DNA from: a virus
Virus record (IMG/VR): IMGVR_UViG_3300009129_001429
Coordinates: 1 to 30,862 of that record
DNA: 30,862 nucleotides
Direction: 5' to 3' (one strand)
The notes under the pieces: model-generated
The model's input: only the letters and a program-made list of their open reading frames with translations
The model's database searches: none
Told to the model about the DNA's origin: nothing
Part shown: in pieces, positions 7,446-13,836 of the stretch
Layout of the letters: every line of letters starts with the position of its first letter
Numbering within the stretch: position 1 is the stretch's first letter
Position numbers and translations under genes: made by a program

Positions 7446-8206
7446 AAATTTTAATGGAGAATTGGCGCCAATTTATAGAACATGGCGCGTCGACACCTGA
7501 GAATGGAAAAATATATCTTTTCGAAGATGAAAAGATCACAGAAGCATCTTTTAGCATAAGATTAAATCTATTAACAGAATCCACCACAGAGATAGAAGGC
7601 TTTTTGCGAGAATGGGAGACGTCTGCCGATTATGTGTTAAGCAAGAATGTTCTTAATGAGGGCGTAATGGATTTAGTTTCTCAGGCGGCTGCAGTGTTGA
7701 AAACACTCGCAGAGAAATCTTGGGATACGGTCACAAGTGTCACTTCAAAAGTTTTAAATTTTATTGAGAAATTTAAAGAAAAACACCCCAAAATATATAG
7801 CGCCCTCAAATGGGCCTGTATAGCAATAATATGTATAGCGGCACTTTATCTAATAGCCAAAGCCACAGGAATGACAGCTGTTGTCCAAGCTATGGAATCA
7901 CTTGCTACATTCCAATGGCCCGATGTAGCAATTTCTGAATTGGTAAGAGATCTAACCAACCAACAGACAGTAGATGCTCTTCGAAACCTACAAGACGCAT
8001 TATTAAATCGAGCAGGAGACATAGGAGTAGATCTGGTGCAAAGTGATCATCAAATCCTTCAGGATCTAGGAGATAAAATCTTAGATTCTATTCCATCGGA
8101 GCAGTCGGCTGAAGCAGTATCGGATTTCTGGGGTCAGGCGATGGAACGGTTACAGCAAGGCGCCCAGGCCGGCACGGGACAAATTGAGACCTTCACTCCA
8201 AATTAG
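7442..8206 (+). CDS. Membrane-anchored protein with capsid-targeting-like start
   Basis: A 254-aa protein whose ATG overlaps the previous stop (TATGA). It starts MKILMENWRQFIEHG, nearly the same peptide as the HAD protein at 835. Residues about 70-115 are amphipathic helices (VSQAAAVLKTLAEKSWDTVTS... KVLNFIEKFKEKH). One clear hydrophobic segment follows (ALKWACIAIICIAALYLIAKA), then a soluble helical C-terminal half. No enzyme motif is seen. The shared N-terminal peptide with a possible cleavage site and one membrane-spanning helix would fit a virion-internal protein delivered with the DNA and inserted in the membrane, but this is speculative. Confidence 0.6.
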   Translation: MKILMENWRQFIEHGASTPENGKIYLFEDEKITEASFSIRLNLLTESTTEIEGFLREWETSADYVLSKNVLNEGVMDLVSQAAAVLKTLAEKSWDTVTSVTSKVLNFIEKFKEKHPKIYSALKWACIAIICIAALYLIAKATGMTAVVQAMESLATFQWPDVAISELVRDLTNQQTVDALRNLQDALLNRAGDIGVDLVQSDHQILQDLGDKILDSIPSEQSAEAVSDFWGQAMERLQQGAQAGTGQIETFTPN

Positions 8207-8223
8207 ATATCTCTGAGAAAAAA

Positions 8224-8586
8224 ATGATAAAAAGTTCAAAAAAGAACTTGACAACCAAAAATAAGAGCGTTATACTAGCATTGAAGGCTAAAAACCTTAT
8301 AGATGATAGTTTGTTAGTTTCTATTAATAGTTTAACTTTAGAAGATCTAATAGCTATAAAGTTTGAACTTTCAGCTAACCATATAAATAATAGACCTTAT
8401 GGATTTGACATTTGGAGAAAATCAAGTTATATTATAAAAGAGGCTTTACTAAAGTTTGCGCTTTCAACCACCAACTCTAAAAAAGACGCGGCAAGGTTTT
8501 TAGGTTTAACCTACAGTGATTTTAAAAAAGCCATTAAAAAATACAAGGTAACCAACTTTTTTAACGACGATGTGGAAGGTTTATAA
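8224..8586 (+). CDS. Fis-like helix-turn-helix protein
   Basis: Up to 120 aa. The C-terminal third (IIKEALLKFALSTTNSKKDAARFLGLTYSDFKKAIKKYKV) matches the Fis/NtrC C-terminal HTH pattern: a long helix, then K-x-x-A-A-R-x-L-G and a recognition helix. Residues about 30-60 (VSINSLTLEDLIAIKFELSA) look like a conserved helical dimerisation region. It is probably a DNA-binding regulator. The ATG at 8224 has only a weak Shine-Dalgarno, and a strong sigma70-type promoter with an inverted repeat lies inside the first 18 codons. A shorter product from an in-frame TTG (8281 or 8311) on a transcript starting near 8283 is therefore possible. The start is uncertain. Confidence 0.65.
   Translation: MIKSSKKNLTTKNKSVILALKAKNLIDDSLLVSINSLTLEDLIAIKFELSANHINNRPYGFDIWRKSSYIIKEALLKFALSTTNSKKDAARFLGLTYSDFKKAIKKYKVTNFFNDDVEGL
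8232..8249. promoter_or_regulatory. Inverted repeat, possible operator
   Basis: AAGTTC-AAAAAA-GAACTT is a perfect 6+6 palindrome with an A6 spacer. It ends inside the -35 hexamer of the promoter at 8248-8276. A repressor bound here would block that promoter. The Fis-like HTH protein encoded across the site is an obvious candidate for autoregulation, but no binding data exist. Confidence 0.4.
8248..8276 (+). promoter_or_regulatory. Sigma70-type promoter inside the HTH gene
   Basis: TTGACA at 8248-8253 and TATACT at 8271-8276 with a 17-nt spacer, 11 of 12 bases matching consensus. Transcription would start near 8283, inside the HTH reading frame, and run through the 8570 gene into the tmRNA. 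It may be the main promoter for the tmRNA. Confidence 0.7.
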
Positions 8587-8812
8587 ATATAACGGACACT
8601 ATATCATGGGCGACTTGGTCGGCTCACACAAAACAGAAGCTGCCGCCATGAAAAAAGCAAAGAAAGAAATAAAATTTAAATTTTCTGTGAGAGAAAAGAA
8701 AAAGAACGAGATACTTATTTGGCTTGATGGTGAAAACCACGAACCACTAGGAGTTATCACACACGAATTAAAGGGGACGAAACGGCCTCGACAGGGTAAG
8801 GAGAAAGGATAG
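8570..8812 (+). CDS. Small basic protein overlapping the tmRNA
   Basis: An 80-aa Lys-rich protein: MWKVYKYNGHYIMGDLVGS, then TEAAAMKKAKKEIKFKFSVREKKK, then EILIWLDGENHEPLGVI. It looks like a small alpha/beta protein; the LIWLDGE strand and the Lys-rich helix appear well formed. No known family is recognised. It overlaps the HTH gene by 17 nt. An alternative ATG at 8606 would shorten it. Its last 13 codons (HELKGTKRPRQGKEKG region) lie within the 5' end of the tmRNA, so that part of the protein is dictated by the RNA gene. Processing of the tmRNA 5' end would cut this message before its stop codon. Confidence 0.6.
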   Translation: MWKVYKYNGHYIMGDLVGSHKTEAAAMKKAKKEIKFKFSVREKKKNEILIWLDGENHEPLGVITHELKGTKRPRQGKEKG

Positions 8813-9194
8813 TGCAAGTAGTCAAACGTACCAGCAGACTTTAAATGCAGATACAAAACATAATTGCTAATAATAATAACAATTTCGAATCTGTCCGCTT
8901 AGCGGCTTAATCGGGTGGTTACCTAAAGCCATCAATCCAATTTAGGTATTTATCGCAACAGGATGGTAAGCGATATCTTATAGCCATCTATCTTTTTGTT
9001 AGTTTCTGATAGCAAACTGACGCATCGATTGGAAAGGGTGAGGGTTTAGCTTGTCAGTCGATTAATCACCCCGCTTTTGTTGATTTTCACATAGCGGATG
9101 CCGGCCGTCAGACCGGTAAAAATCAACTAAACTTGTGAATGACTTGAATTTTAATATGCTTTGGACGCGGGTTCGACTCCCGCCGTCTCCACCA
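8773..9194 (+). ncRNA. ssrA: tmRNA (one-piece, 422 nt)
   Basis: The 5' end GGGGACG pairs with CGTCTCC before the A and the encoded CCA at 9192-9194, giving a 7-bp acceptor stem with one G-U pair. Next to it lie the conserved 5' segment with CTCGACAGGG and the 3' T-arm GCGGG-TTCGACT-CCCGC, the classic tmRNA ends. A tag reading frame is at 8866-8910, preceded by TAATT, which resembles the conserved UAGUC before the E. coli resume codon. The 280 nt after the tag contain several complementary blocks, as expected for the pseudoknot domain. Length matches bacterial one-piece tmRNA (about 350-420 nt). It would rescue stalled ribosomes and tag proteins for proteolysis. The 394-base stretch between the flanking genes is fully explained by it. 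Confidence 0.95.
8866..8910 (+). other. tmRNA tag reading frame (ANNNNNFESVRLAA)
   Basis: Fourteen codons from GCT to the TAA at 8908-8910 encode ANNNNNFESVRLAA. The tag starts with Ala, has polar Asn residues and ends in LAA, the ClpXP-type degron of bacterial tags. It lacks the usual YALAA core, and its five Asn in a row and internal Arg are unusual. The resume codon is GCU rather than the more common GCA. Confidence 0.85.
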
Positions 9195-9206
9195 TCTTAC
9201 TAAGGA

Positions 9207-9905
9207 ATGCGTATATATCAAAATAAAACTAAGACAGCCATATTGCTTATTAATTTAAAGGCGGCTTCTACATCTGCTGCGACACATTGCCGAAAAGGCG
9301 AAATTTCACAGGTTACGAATTCATCAACAGAATATCGTAAAGTTGCAAGAGATCCACTATTATATAAACTAATGATAGTGCGAGAGCCCTACCAACGAAT
9401 TGAAAGTTTTTATAAAAGTCGTTTTTATGTGCCTTACTCTCAAGATGAATGGCAAAAGCTCTTAAACACAATCACAGACTTAGAAATATATCAATGCCCT
9501 CTAACAGGCAAGTTTAAAGAGAGAAAATCCGGAAATAAATTACCGTTTTGGGTACGTATGGTAAATCATATATGTGAATATTTTGATAAAGAAGAATATT
9601 TTGCTGAAAAAATAGATTTTGAACAGTTTGTTATAAATGGGGTAGGAAAGGGATATCACGGACTTGGGCATTTATATGAACAAACCCGACTCTTGGAGCG
9701 CTCCCAAATTAACGCCGCGGCGGTAAATGAAATTATAAAACTTGAAAATCCGGATTTTACAAACTTAAACTCTTATTTTAATATAAATTTTGCTCATGAG
9801 AATAAAAGCTCGATAGACACGACCTTAATTTGGACGTCCGAAATGAGGCAAATAGCTTATGAAAAATACAAAAAAGATTTCGAAGAATTTAAATATACAA
9901 GATAA
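9207..9905 (+). CDS. Sulfotransferase family protein
   Basis: A 232-aa protein with the two PAPS-binding regions of sulfotransferases: a strand then KAASTSAA near the N-terminus (Lys18, Ser21, Thr22; the 5'-phosphosulfate loop) and LMIVREPYQRIESFYKSRF (3'-phosphate-binding Arg/Ser region). Length fits a minimal Sulfotransfer_2-type domain. It would move sulfate from PAPS to a sugar hydroxyl. A stop codon precedes the ATG in frame, so the start is fixed, yet AAGGA abuts the ATG with almost no spacer, so initiation may be weak. The start is 12 nt after the tmRNA 3' end, so both are likely on one transcript. The 3' end is overlapped by a 55-aa ORF in another frame. Confidence 0.75.
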   Translation: MRIYQNKTKTAILLINLKAASTSAATHCRKGEISQVTNSSTEYRKVARDPLLYKLMIVREPYQRIESFYKSRFYVPYSQDEWQKLLNTITDLEIYQCPLTGKFKERKSGNKLPFWVRMVNHICEYFDKEEYFAEKIDFEQFVINGVGKGYHGLGHLYEQTRLLERSQINAAAVNEIIKLENPDFTNLNSYFNINFAHENKSSIDTTLIWTSEMRQIAYEKYKKDFEEFKYTR

Positions 9906-10026
9906 TGAATTAACAGACGAACAATTAGAAATAGTATGTGGCGGAATGAGAAAAGAAACATTCGACATATACGCAACAGATTTAATAAATAAAAATTTAT
10001 TCTACAAACAAAAGGAAAAACAATGA
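9859..10026 (+). CDS. Peptide with double-glycine leader motif, 55 aa
   Basis: A short ORF overlapping the end of the sulfotransferase by 47 nt and the FKBP start by 4 nt (ATGA). It fills an otherwise 117-bp gap. Residues 17-29 read ELTDEQLEIVCGG, which fits the consensus of bacteriocin/RiPP leader peptides (L-S/T-x-E-x-L-x-x-V-x-G-G), cut after the Gly-Gly by C39 peptidase transporters. The part after the motif is 26 residues (MRKETFDIYATDL... KEKQ), charged and without Cys. A GAGG lies about 11 nt before the ATG. No modifying enzyme or ABC transporter is present in the window. It may be a decoy substrate, a captured leader, or a chance match in a real small gene. Confidence 0.5.
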   Translation: MKNTKKISKNLNIQDNELTDEQLEIVCGGMRKETFDIYATDLINKNLFYKQKEKQ

Positions 10027-10463
10027 AAACAGTAGAAGTTGGAAACAACGTAAAAGTCCATTACGTAGGAACCCTTACAGATGGCACAGAATTTGATAGC
10101 TCGCATAAGCGAGGCGAGGCACTTCTTGTAGAAGTGGGCTCTCCTGGGCTATTAAAAGCTTTTGACGAAGCAATCGTGGGAATGACCGAGGGCGAAACAA
10201 AAGAGATCGTACTCTCCGCTGAGGAAGGATATGGTCCCCGAAACCCCGAAGCAATGCAAACGGTTCCCAAGGAAGCCTTTGGCCCTGAATTTGAATTTGA
10301 AGAAGGTCAGACTGTCCAAGGCAATGGCCCGTATGGACCTTTTTTAGCTACAATCAAGCAACTGGAAGAAACTCAAGTGGTATTGGATATGAACCATCCT
10401 CTTGCTGGTGAAACACTCAAATTTCAAATTGAAATGTTAGAAATTATTACGGAAGGAGAGTAA
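10023..10463 (+). CDS. SlyD-like FKBP peptidyl-prolyl isomerase
   Basis: A 146-aa protein. VKVHYVGTLTDGTEFDSS and FDEAIVGMTEGETKEIVLSAEEGYG are FKBP signatures. They are followed by an inserted flap (residues about 75-125: RNPEAMQTVPKEAFGPEFEFEEGQTVQGNGPYGPFLATIKQLEE) and the closing strand LDMNHPLAGETLKFQIEMLEI, the exact architecture of SlyD: an FKBP domain with an IF chaperone domain. It would catalyse prolyl cis-trans isomerisation and assist folding in the cytoplasm. The His/Cys-rich metal-binding tail of E. coli SlyD is absent. A well-formed AAGGAAAAACA precedes the ATG. Phage-encoded FKBPs are uncommon. Confidence 0.9.
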   Translation: MKTVEVGNNVKVHYVGTLTDGTEFDSSHKRGEALLVEVGSPGLLKAFDEAIVGMTEGETKEIVLSAEEGYGPRNPEAMQTVPKEAFGPEFEFEEGQTVQGNGPYGPFLATIKQLEETQVVLDMNHPLAGETLKFQIEMLEIITEGE

Positions 10464-10464
10464 A

Positions 10465-10680
10465 ATGAGCTTTTTAGACAAATTTAAGAGTATTATTACA
10501 TTTGATAGGCTAACAGTAGGAAATAAGGAAGTAGAATCAACACCAACAACCTCTACTTCCTCCGCTCCCGATCTGTCGACGCTTAAGGTTACGGAACTGA
10601 AGGCTCTGGCTAAAGAGCGAGGCATAAAAGGCTATTCTACATTAAAGAAGGCAGAACTGTTAAGCTTGTTGAGTGAATGA
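10465..10680 (+). CDS. Small protein with HeH/SAP-like helix-extension-helix end
   Basis: A 71-aa protein with a good Shine-Dalgarno (GGAGAG). Its first half is MSFLDKFKSIITFDRLTVGNK followed by a Ser/Thr/Pro linker. The last 36 residues (STLKVTELKALAKERGIKGYSTLKKAELLSLLSE) match the helix-extended loop-helix pattern of HeH/SAP and Rho-N domains, which bind nucleic acids. Such mini-proteins occur in many phages. The stop overlaps the next start (ATGA). The partner or target is unknown. Confidence 0.7.
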   Translation: MSFLDKFKSIITFDRLTVGNKEVESTPTTSTSSAPDLSTLKVTELKALAKERGIKGYSTLKKAELLSLLSE

Positions 10681-11027
10681 CTTATTTGTTATTATTGCTA
10701 ATCGGATGTCTTCCGCCATTAGCTTATAGAAATTACGCCGGATCTAATTTCGATACTACTCGAAGTCCTTGCGTAGATGCTCTGTACGTTAATTTGGATA
10801 ATTCCACCTGTGATGATGCTTTAATTTTCGATTTTCCTTATCATGATTATTTCATGGTTAGATGTATTGACGATAACCCTGGAATAATTGATAATTGGAC
10901 AATCCACTCTTTTTATATCACTTCTCGATATAACACCTCTACATGGACCACGTTTATGATGGATGAATCATATACGTGGTTCTGTTCTGACCAGCAAATG
11001 GTCGTATATACCAAACCAAGGAATTAA
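10677..11027 (+). CDS. Putative small lipoprotein, 116 aa
   Basis: Starts MTYLLLLLIGCLPP: a very short hydrophobic signal and a lipobox-like LIGC with Cys11. The mature part is rich in aromatic residues, Asp and Cys (four further Cys: PCVDAL, TCDDAL, RCIDD, WFCSD), suggesting an exported, disulfide-linked beta-domain. No family recognised. It lies between the HeH-like gene and another membrane peptide, upstream of the large lipoprotein. The signal lacks the usual positively charged N-region, so lipidation is uncertain. Confidence 0.55.
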   Translation: MTYLLLLLIGCLPPLAYRNYAGSNFDTTRSPCVDALYVNLDNSTCDDALIFDFPYHDYFMVRCIDDNPGIIDNWTIHSFYITSRYNTSTWTTFMMDESYTWFCSDQQMVVYTKPRN

Positions 11028-11028
11028 A

Positions 11029-11151
11029 ATGGATATAATTTCACAAATGTGTTTTCTAATGGCCGCACTTACATTCGGTGCTTTAGCAGGACACTACACA
11101 ACCAAAGATTACTATATCAAACAACTATTAACAAGGAAGGAAAATGAATAG
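11029..11151 (+). CDS. Single-span membrane peptide, 40 aa
   Basis: MDIISQMCFLMAALTFGALAGHY followed by a polar C-terminus (TTKDYYIKQLLTRKENE). One transmembrane helix with a cytosolic charged tail is clear. AAGGA lies 6 nt before the ATG, which decides for this start over an upstream in-frame ATG at 10963 that would run through the previous gene. It overlaps the next gene by 8 nt. Function unknown. Confidence 0.55.
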   Translation: MDIISQMCFLMAALTFGALAGHYTTKDYYIKQLLTRKENE

Positions 11152-13048
11152 ATTAATTTTATTACCCTTGTTGCTTGTTCCAGCATGCAACAAGGACTCG
11201 GGAAAGGATGCTCCCGACAGTGGCGACAGTGCCGCTGTAACTCCATTAGACCCACAAGGTCGAATTGGAGGATTTGTGACGGATGAAAATGGACAACCTA
11301 TCGAAGGGGTTCTCATTTCTGCACAAGAAACCACGGCTACGTCGGCCGCAGATGGCTCCTATACTCTTTTAGAGATGGAGCCACAAACTGACATCGTGCT
11401 TAAATTTAGTAAGCGCGGCTATGCGTCTAATTATAAGGTCACTTCATTGATGACTTGGGAAACAGTCGCATCCAACGCAACTCTTTTGTCAATTGACGGA
11501 AGCGAGACGTTCTCTAGCTTTGATGAATCTTATTTTATCATTGAGGATACTACTGTAGCTTTTGAGCCTAATAGTTTCACGGATAAATCCACAGGACAGC
11601 GTTACAATGGCGATGTTACTGCTGAAGTTACTCACGTTGACCCGTCAACTGACGAGCTTTCTGGCGCACCCCGCGATCTGTCTGCTATTTCTAACAGTGA
11701 AGACTCTCAACTAGTTTCTTATGGAATGGTTGACGTGTCATTGTTTGGCGAGAATGGCGAAGAGCTTTCGATTGACTTGGATAAGCCCGCAACCCTGCGC
11801 ATTCCAATCACCAATGGAAGCCTTCCAGACGGTCTCAAATTGGAGCCCGGAGACATTCAGAATACTTGGTCCTTTGATCCCCTCCAGGGAACCTGGATCG
11901 AAGAAGCAACCGGCACTGTCAGCGCCACTGACGATCAGTTGTATTTCATTTTTGAAGCTCCGCACTTTTCGTGGTGGAACTGCGATATGGGATTCGTTCC
12001 ATCGTGCGCAGAAGGTCGTGTAATCGACTTTCAGGGCTTTCCGGTACGTGGAGCCGATGTGACGTGCGCCGGCGGTCAGACGACCTCTACGGCGGTCACA
12101 AATGACGATGGAGAGTATCAATGCAGCATCATGGTTGGCGATTATGTCAGCTTCACCGGCCACACTTTTGTCGGTGGACAAGATTGGCAAAAGACGAAGG
12201 GATCTATCTTTATGGATAGTGAAGGTTCATCGGCTGCAGACTGCGAACCGATTCCAGACATTCAGATTGATGTCTGTCGCATTGCGGGAGCAGTTAATAT
12301 TGAAAACTATGATTCTATTGTAGATATCAATGAGCCTCAAGGCGTCGGAGCAGACGGAATTTCTGCTGTCTTTTGGGAACCCCCCGGACCTATTTCATAT
12401 TGTGAAAACCCTTGGGATAGCTTAGAAGCCGGCGAATGCTGGAGTGGAACTAATGAAGAAATTGTTTCTATGTTCCCAGAGAGCGCTTTCCCTGGAATTC
12501 CCGATAGTGCCCGTTCCGCAGGCAACTGGGTTGAACTTTCCAATGATTATCGTTCTTATCGAATGGAGAAAAGCTTTGAAGGAACTTTGCCCTTTTATGT
12601 TTGGAATTCTCACGAAATGGAAGAAGGTCGTATCTTAACAGATCGCCCGGACTTCAAGCAAGGACAAAATATCAGCGTCGAAGCCGATGGCGACTTTACG
12701 TCGTATTTTGGCACCTGGAGCGTCGAAGAATTTGCGACCATACCTGACCAAGTATATTTTTCTGCAGACAATCTAGTGTACAATGGCGGCGGCTTACTCG
12801 TAGATTATGGCAACGCTAGTGGAGATCATGTCTTCTTTGCAGCCATTTTAGGAGAAAACCAAATGCTTTGCAAGTTTGATAACGATGGTGGGTTTATGGT
12901 ACCCGCTGACGCTCTCAACAAGCTAGATGCAGGATGGGGAGGAGCATCGGTATTTAATCTATCGATGGAACTTTCCGCAGGTCCCGATGGCTTGCCAATT
13001 TATTCGCAAGTATTTTCAGGAGAAACTGTTCCTCTGCGAGTTGAGTAG
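11144..13048 (+). CDS. Large lipoprotein with carboxypeptidase-regulatory-like domain
   Basis: A 634-aa exported protein. MNRLILLPLLLVPAC is a lipoprotein signal with lipobox VPAC (Cys15), then an Asp/Ser/Gly linker. Residues about 40-120 (GRIGGFVTDENGQPIEGVLISAQ... ADGSYTLLEM) form a CarboxypepD_reg-like beta-sandwich. A second module (FEPNSFTDKSTGQRYNGDVTAEV... THVDPST) resembles the extracellular FAM171/ZU5-like part that often follows. Another carboxypeptidase-regulatory repeat starts near VIDFQGFPVRGADVTCAGG. The remainder is beta-rich with paired Cys. The DNA looks less AT-rich than its neighbours and the gene ends at a strong terminator. Such lipoproteins are typical of myxobacteria-like bacteria; in a phage it suggests acquisition from the host and a role at the cell surface. 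Confidence 0.75.
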   Translation: MNRLILLPLLLVPACNKDSGKDAPDSGDSAAVTPLDPQGRIGGFVTDENGQPIEGVLISAQETTATSAADGSYTLLEMEPQTDIVLKFSKRGYASNYKVTSLMTWETVASNATLLSIDGSETFSSFDESYFIIEDTTVAFEPNSFTDKSTGQRYNGDVTAEVTHVDPSTDELSGAPRDLSAISNSEDSQLVSYGMVDVSLFGENGEELSIDLDKPATLRIPITNGSLPDGLKLEPGDIQNTWSFDPLQGTWIEEATGTVSATDDQLYFIFEAPHFSWWNCDMGFVPSCAEGRVIDFQGFPVRGADVTCAGGQTTSTAVTNDDGEYQCSIMVGDYVSFTGHTFVGGQDWQKTKGSIFMDSEGSSAADCEPIPDIQIDVCRIAGAVNIENYDSIVDINEPQGVGADGISAVFWEPPGPISYCENPWDSLEAGECWSGTNEEIVSMFPESAFPGIPDSARSAGNWVELSNDYRSYRMEKSFEGTLPFYVWNSHEMEEGRILTDRPDFKQGQNISVEADGDFTSYFGTWSVEEFATIPDQVYFSADNLVYNGGGLLVDYGNASGDHVFFAAILGENQMLCKFDNDGGFMVPADALNKLDAGWGGASVFNLSMELSAGPDGLPIYSQVFSGETVPLRVE

Positions 13049-13067
13049 ACTAAGTAATAGGAACTTC

Positions 13068-13097
13068 GGGGGCCAGAGCAATCTGGCTCCCTTTTTT
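13068..13097 (+). terminator. Rho-independent terminator
   Basis: GGGGGCCAGA-GCAA-TCTGGCTCCC forms a 10-bp stem with one G-U pair and a tetraloop, directly followed by six T. It lies 20 nt after the lipoprotein stop and ends that transcription unit. It is the clearest intrinsic terminator in the window. The next gene begins only 16 nt later with no promoter visible between, so read-through must occur or its expression is low. Confidence 0.9.
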
Positions 13098-13112
13098 ATA
13101 GGAGACAAGAAA

Positions 13113-13328
13113 ATGGACAGACTTCAACAAAGGCGCGATCAAATTCGTGCACGCAACCGGGTTCGTTATACTGCGGACCAAGAAATCATGAGAACATATC
13201 ACATTAATGCTGATTTAACTCGTGAAACTACCGATGAAATCGAGAAGGCTCTGTGGGAGTTAAAAGACTCGATGGATCTGCCAACAGAAGAGATTGAATT
13301 GGCTATTGCTTCACGTCGATTAAAATAA
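13113..13328 (+). CDS. Small charged helical protein, 71 aa
   Basis: GGAG stands 8 nt before the ATG, which fixes this start; the frame is also open upstream through the lipoprotein's end, but that part would cross the terminator. The sequence MDRLQQRRDQIRARNRVRYTADQE is strongly basic. The second half (TRETTDEIEKALWELKDSMDLPTEEIELAIASRRLK) is helical. No family recognised. It could be a small nucleic-acid- or RNA-polymerase-binding protein, but nothing specific supports that. Confidence 0.6.
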   Translation: MDRLQQRRDQIRARNRVRYTADQEIMRTYHINADLTRETTDEIEKALWELKDSMDLPTEEIELAIASRRLK

Positions 13329-13358
13329 ATTATTTTTTTATCCTTCTGTTAAAAAATA

Positions 13359-13367
13359 TGGTATAAT
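13359..13367 (+). promoter_or_regulatory. Extended -10 promoter
   Basis: TGG-TATAAT gives a consensus -10 hexamer (13362-13367) with the extended TG motif. No good -35 is seen 17 nt upstream, where the sequence is T-rich, as is usual for extended -10 promoters. The start point would be near 13374, just before the AAGGAG of the hydroxylase-like gene. Confidence 0.55.
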
Positions 13368-13389
13368 TATTAATGAAGGAGAATTATGA

Positions 13390-13836
13390 GTGGGAACTAT
13401 TTTTGCGTTTAGTCTCGGATTACTTTATGCAAATTTCATGGAATGGTACGTCCACAAATATTTCTTTCATGGTCTTGGAAAAAAACAAAATAGTATTTTC
13501 GCTTTTCACCTAAGACAGCACCATATTGAATCACGCAATAATAAGTTCCTAGATACTCGCGTAACCAAGCGCGAAACACTGGGGCTTTTAGCGTTTCTGG
13601 CGCTCTATCTGCCGCTCTATTCTGTAGTGCCCGCGTTTTATATAGCGCTGGTGGTATATGGGGCGGCATTTGTAATTGTGCACAAACTTTTACATATATA
13701 CCCCCATATAGCTAAAAGGCATTTTTGGTGGCATTGGAACCACCATATGCATAATCAAAATAAAAGTTGGAACGTCGTCTTTCCTCTAATGGACTGGATC
13801 ACGGGTACTTTGGAGGAACGCCAAGATGAAAGTTAA
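13390..13836 (+). CDS. Fatty-acid-hydroxylase/sterol-desaturase-like membrane protein
   Basis: A 148-aa GTG-started protein with AAGGAG 8 nt upstream; the nearby ATG at 13386 is in a frame that stops at once. Histidine clusters of the FA_hydroxylase superfamily are visible: HKYFFH near residue 20, HLRQHH near residue 40, and HFWWHWNHHMHNQNKSWNVVFPLMDW near the end. These eight or more His would bind a di-iron centre. Between them a hydrophobic block (LGLLAFLALYLPLYSVVPAFYIALVVYGAAFVI) supplies two membrane helices. It is shorter than typical members (about 200-300 aa) but keeps the motif order. It probably hydroxylates or desaturates a lipid or carotenoid, meaning the phage may modify host membrane lipids. 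It overlaps the next gene by 11 nt. Confidence 0.8.
   Translation: MGTIFAFSLGLLYANFMEWYVHKYFFHGLGKKQNSIFAFHLRQHHIESRNNKFLDTRVTKRETLGLLAFLALYLPLYSVVPAFYIALVVYGAAFVIVHKLLHIYPHIAKRHFWWHWNHHMHNQNKSWNVVFPLMDWITGTLEERQDES

Noticed and set aside
8582-8589. TATAAATA octamers (also 20061-20068 and 25047-25054) as T4-type late promoters
   Set aside because: Two lie at gene ends or inside genes, the sequence is common in AT-rich DNA, and the third is better explained as an extended -10 promoter.
8773-9194. tmRNA as an integration site (attachment site) of a prophage
   Set aside because: No integrase, no partial second copy of the tmRNA 3' end and no direct repeat was seen; the gene is intact and embedded in the phage-style operon.
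12927-13112. Upstream extension of the 71-aa gene
   Set aside because: It would read through the lipoprotein end and the terminator hairpin; ATG 13113 has a proper ribosome site.
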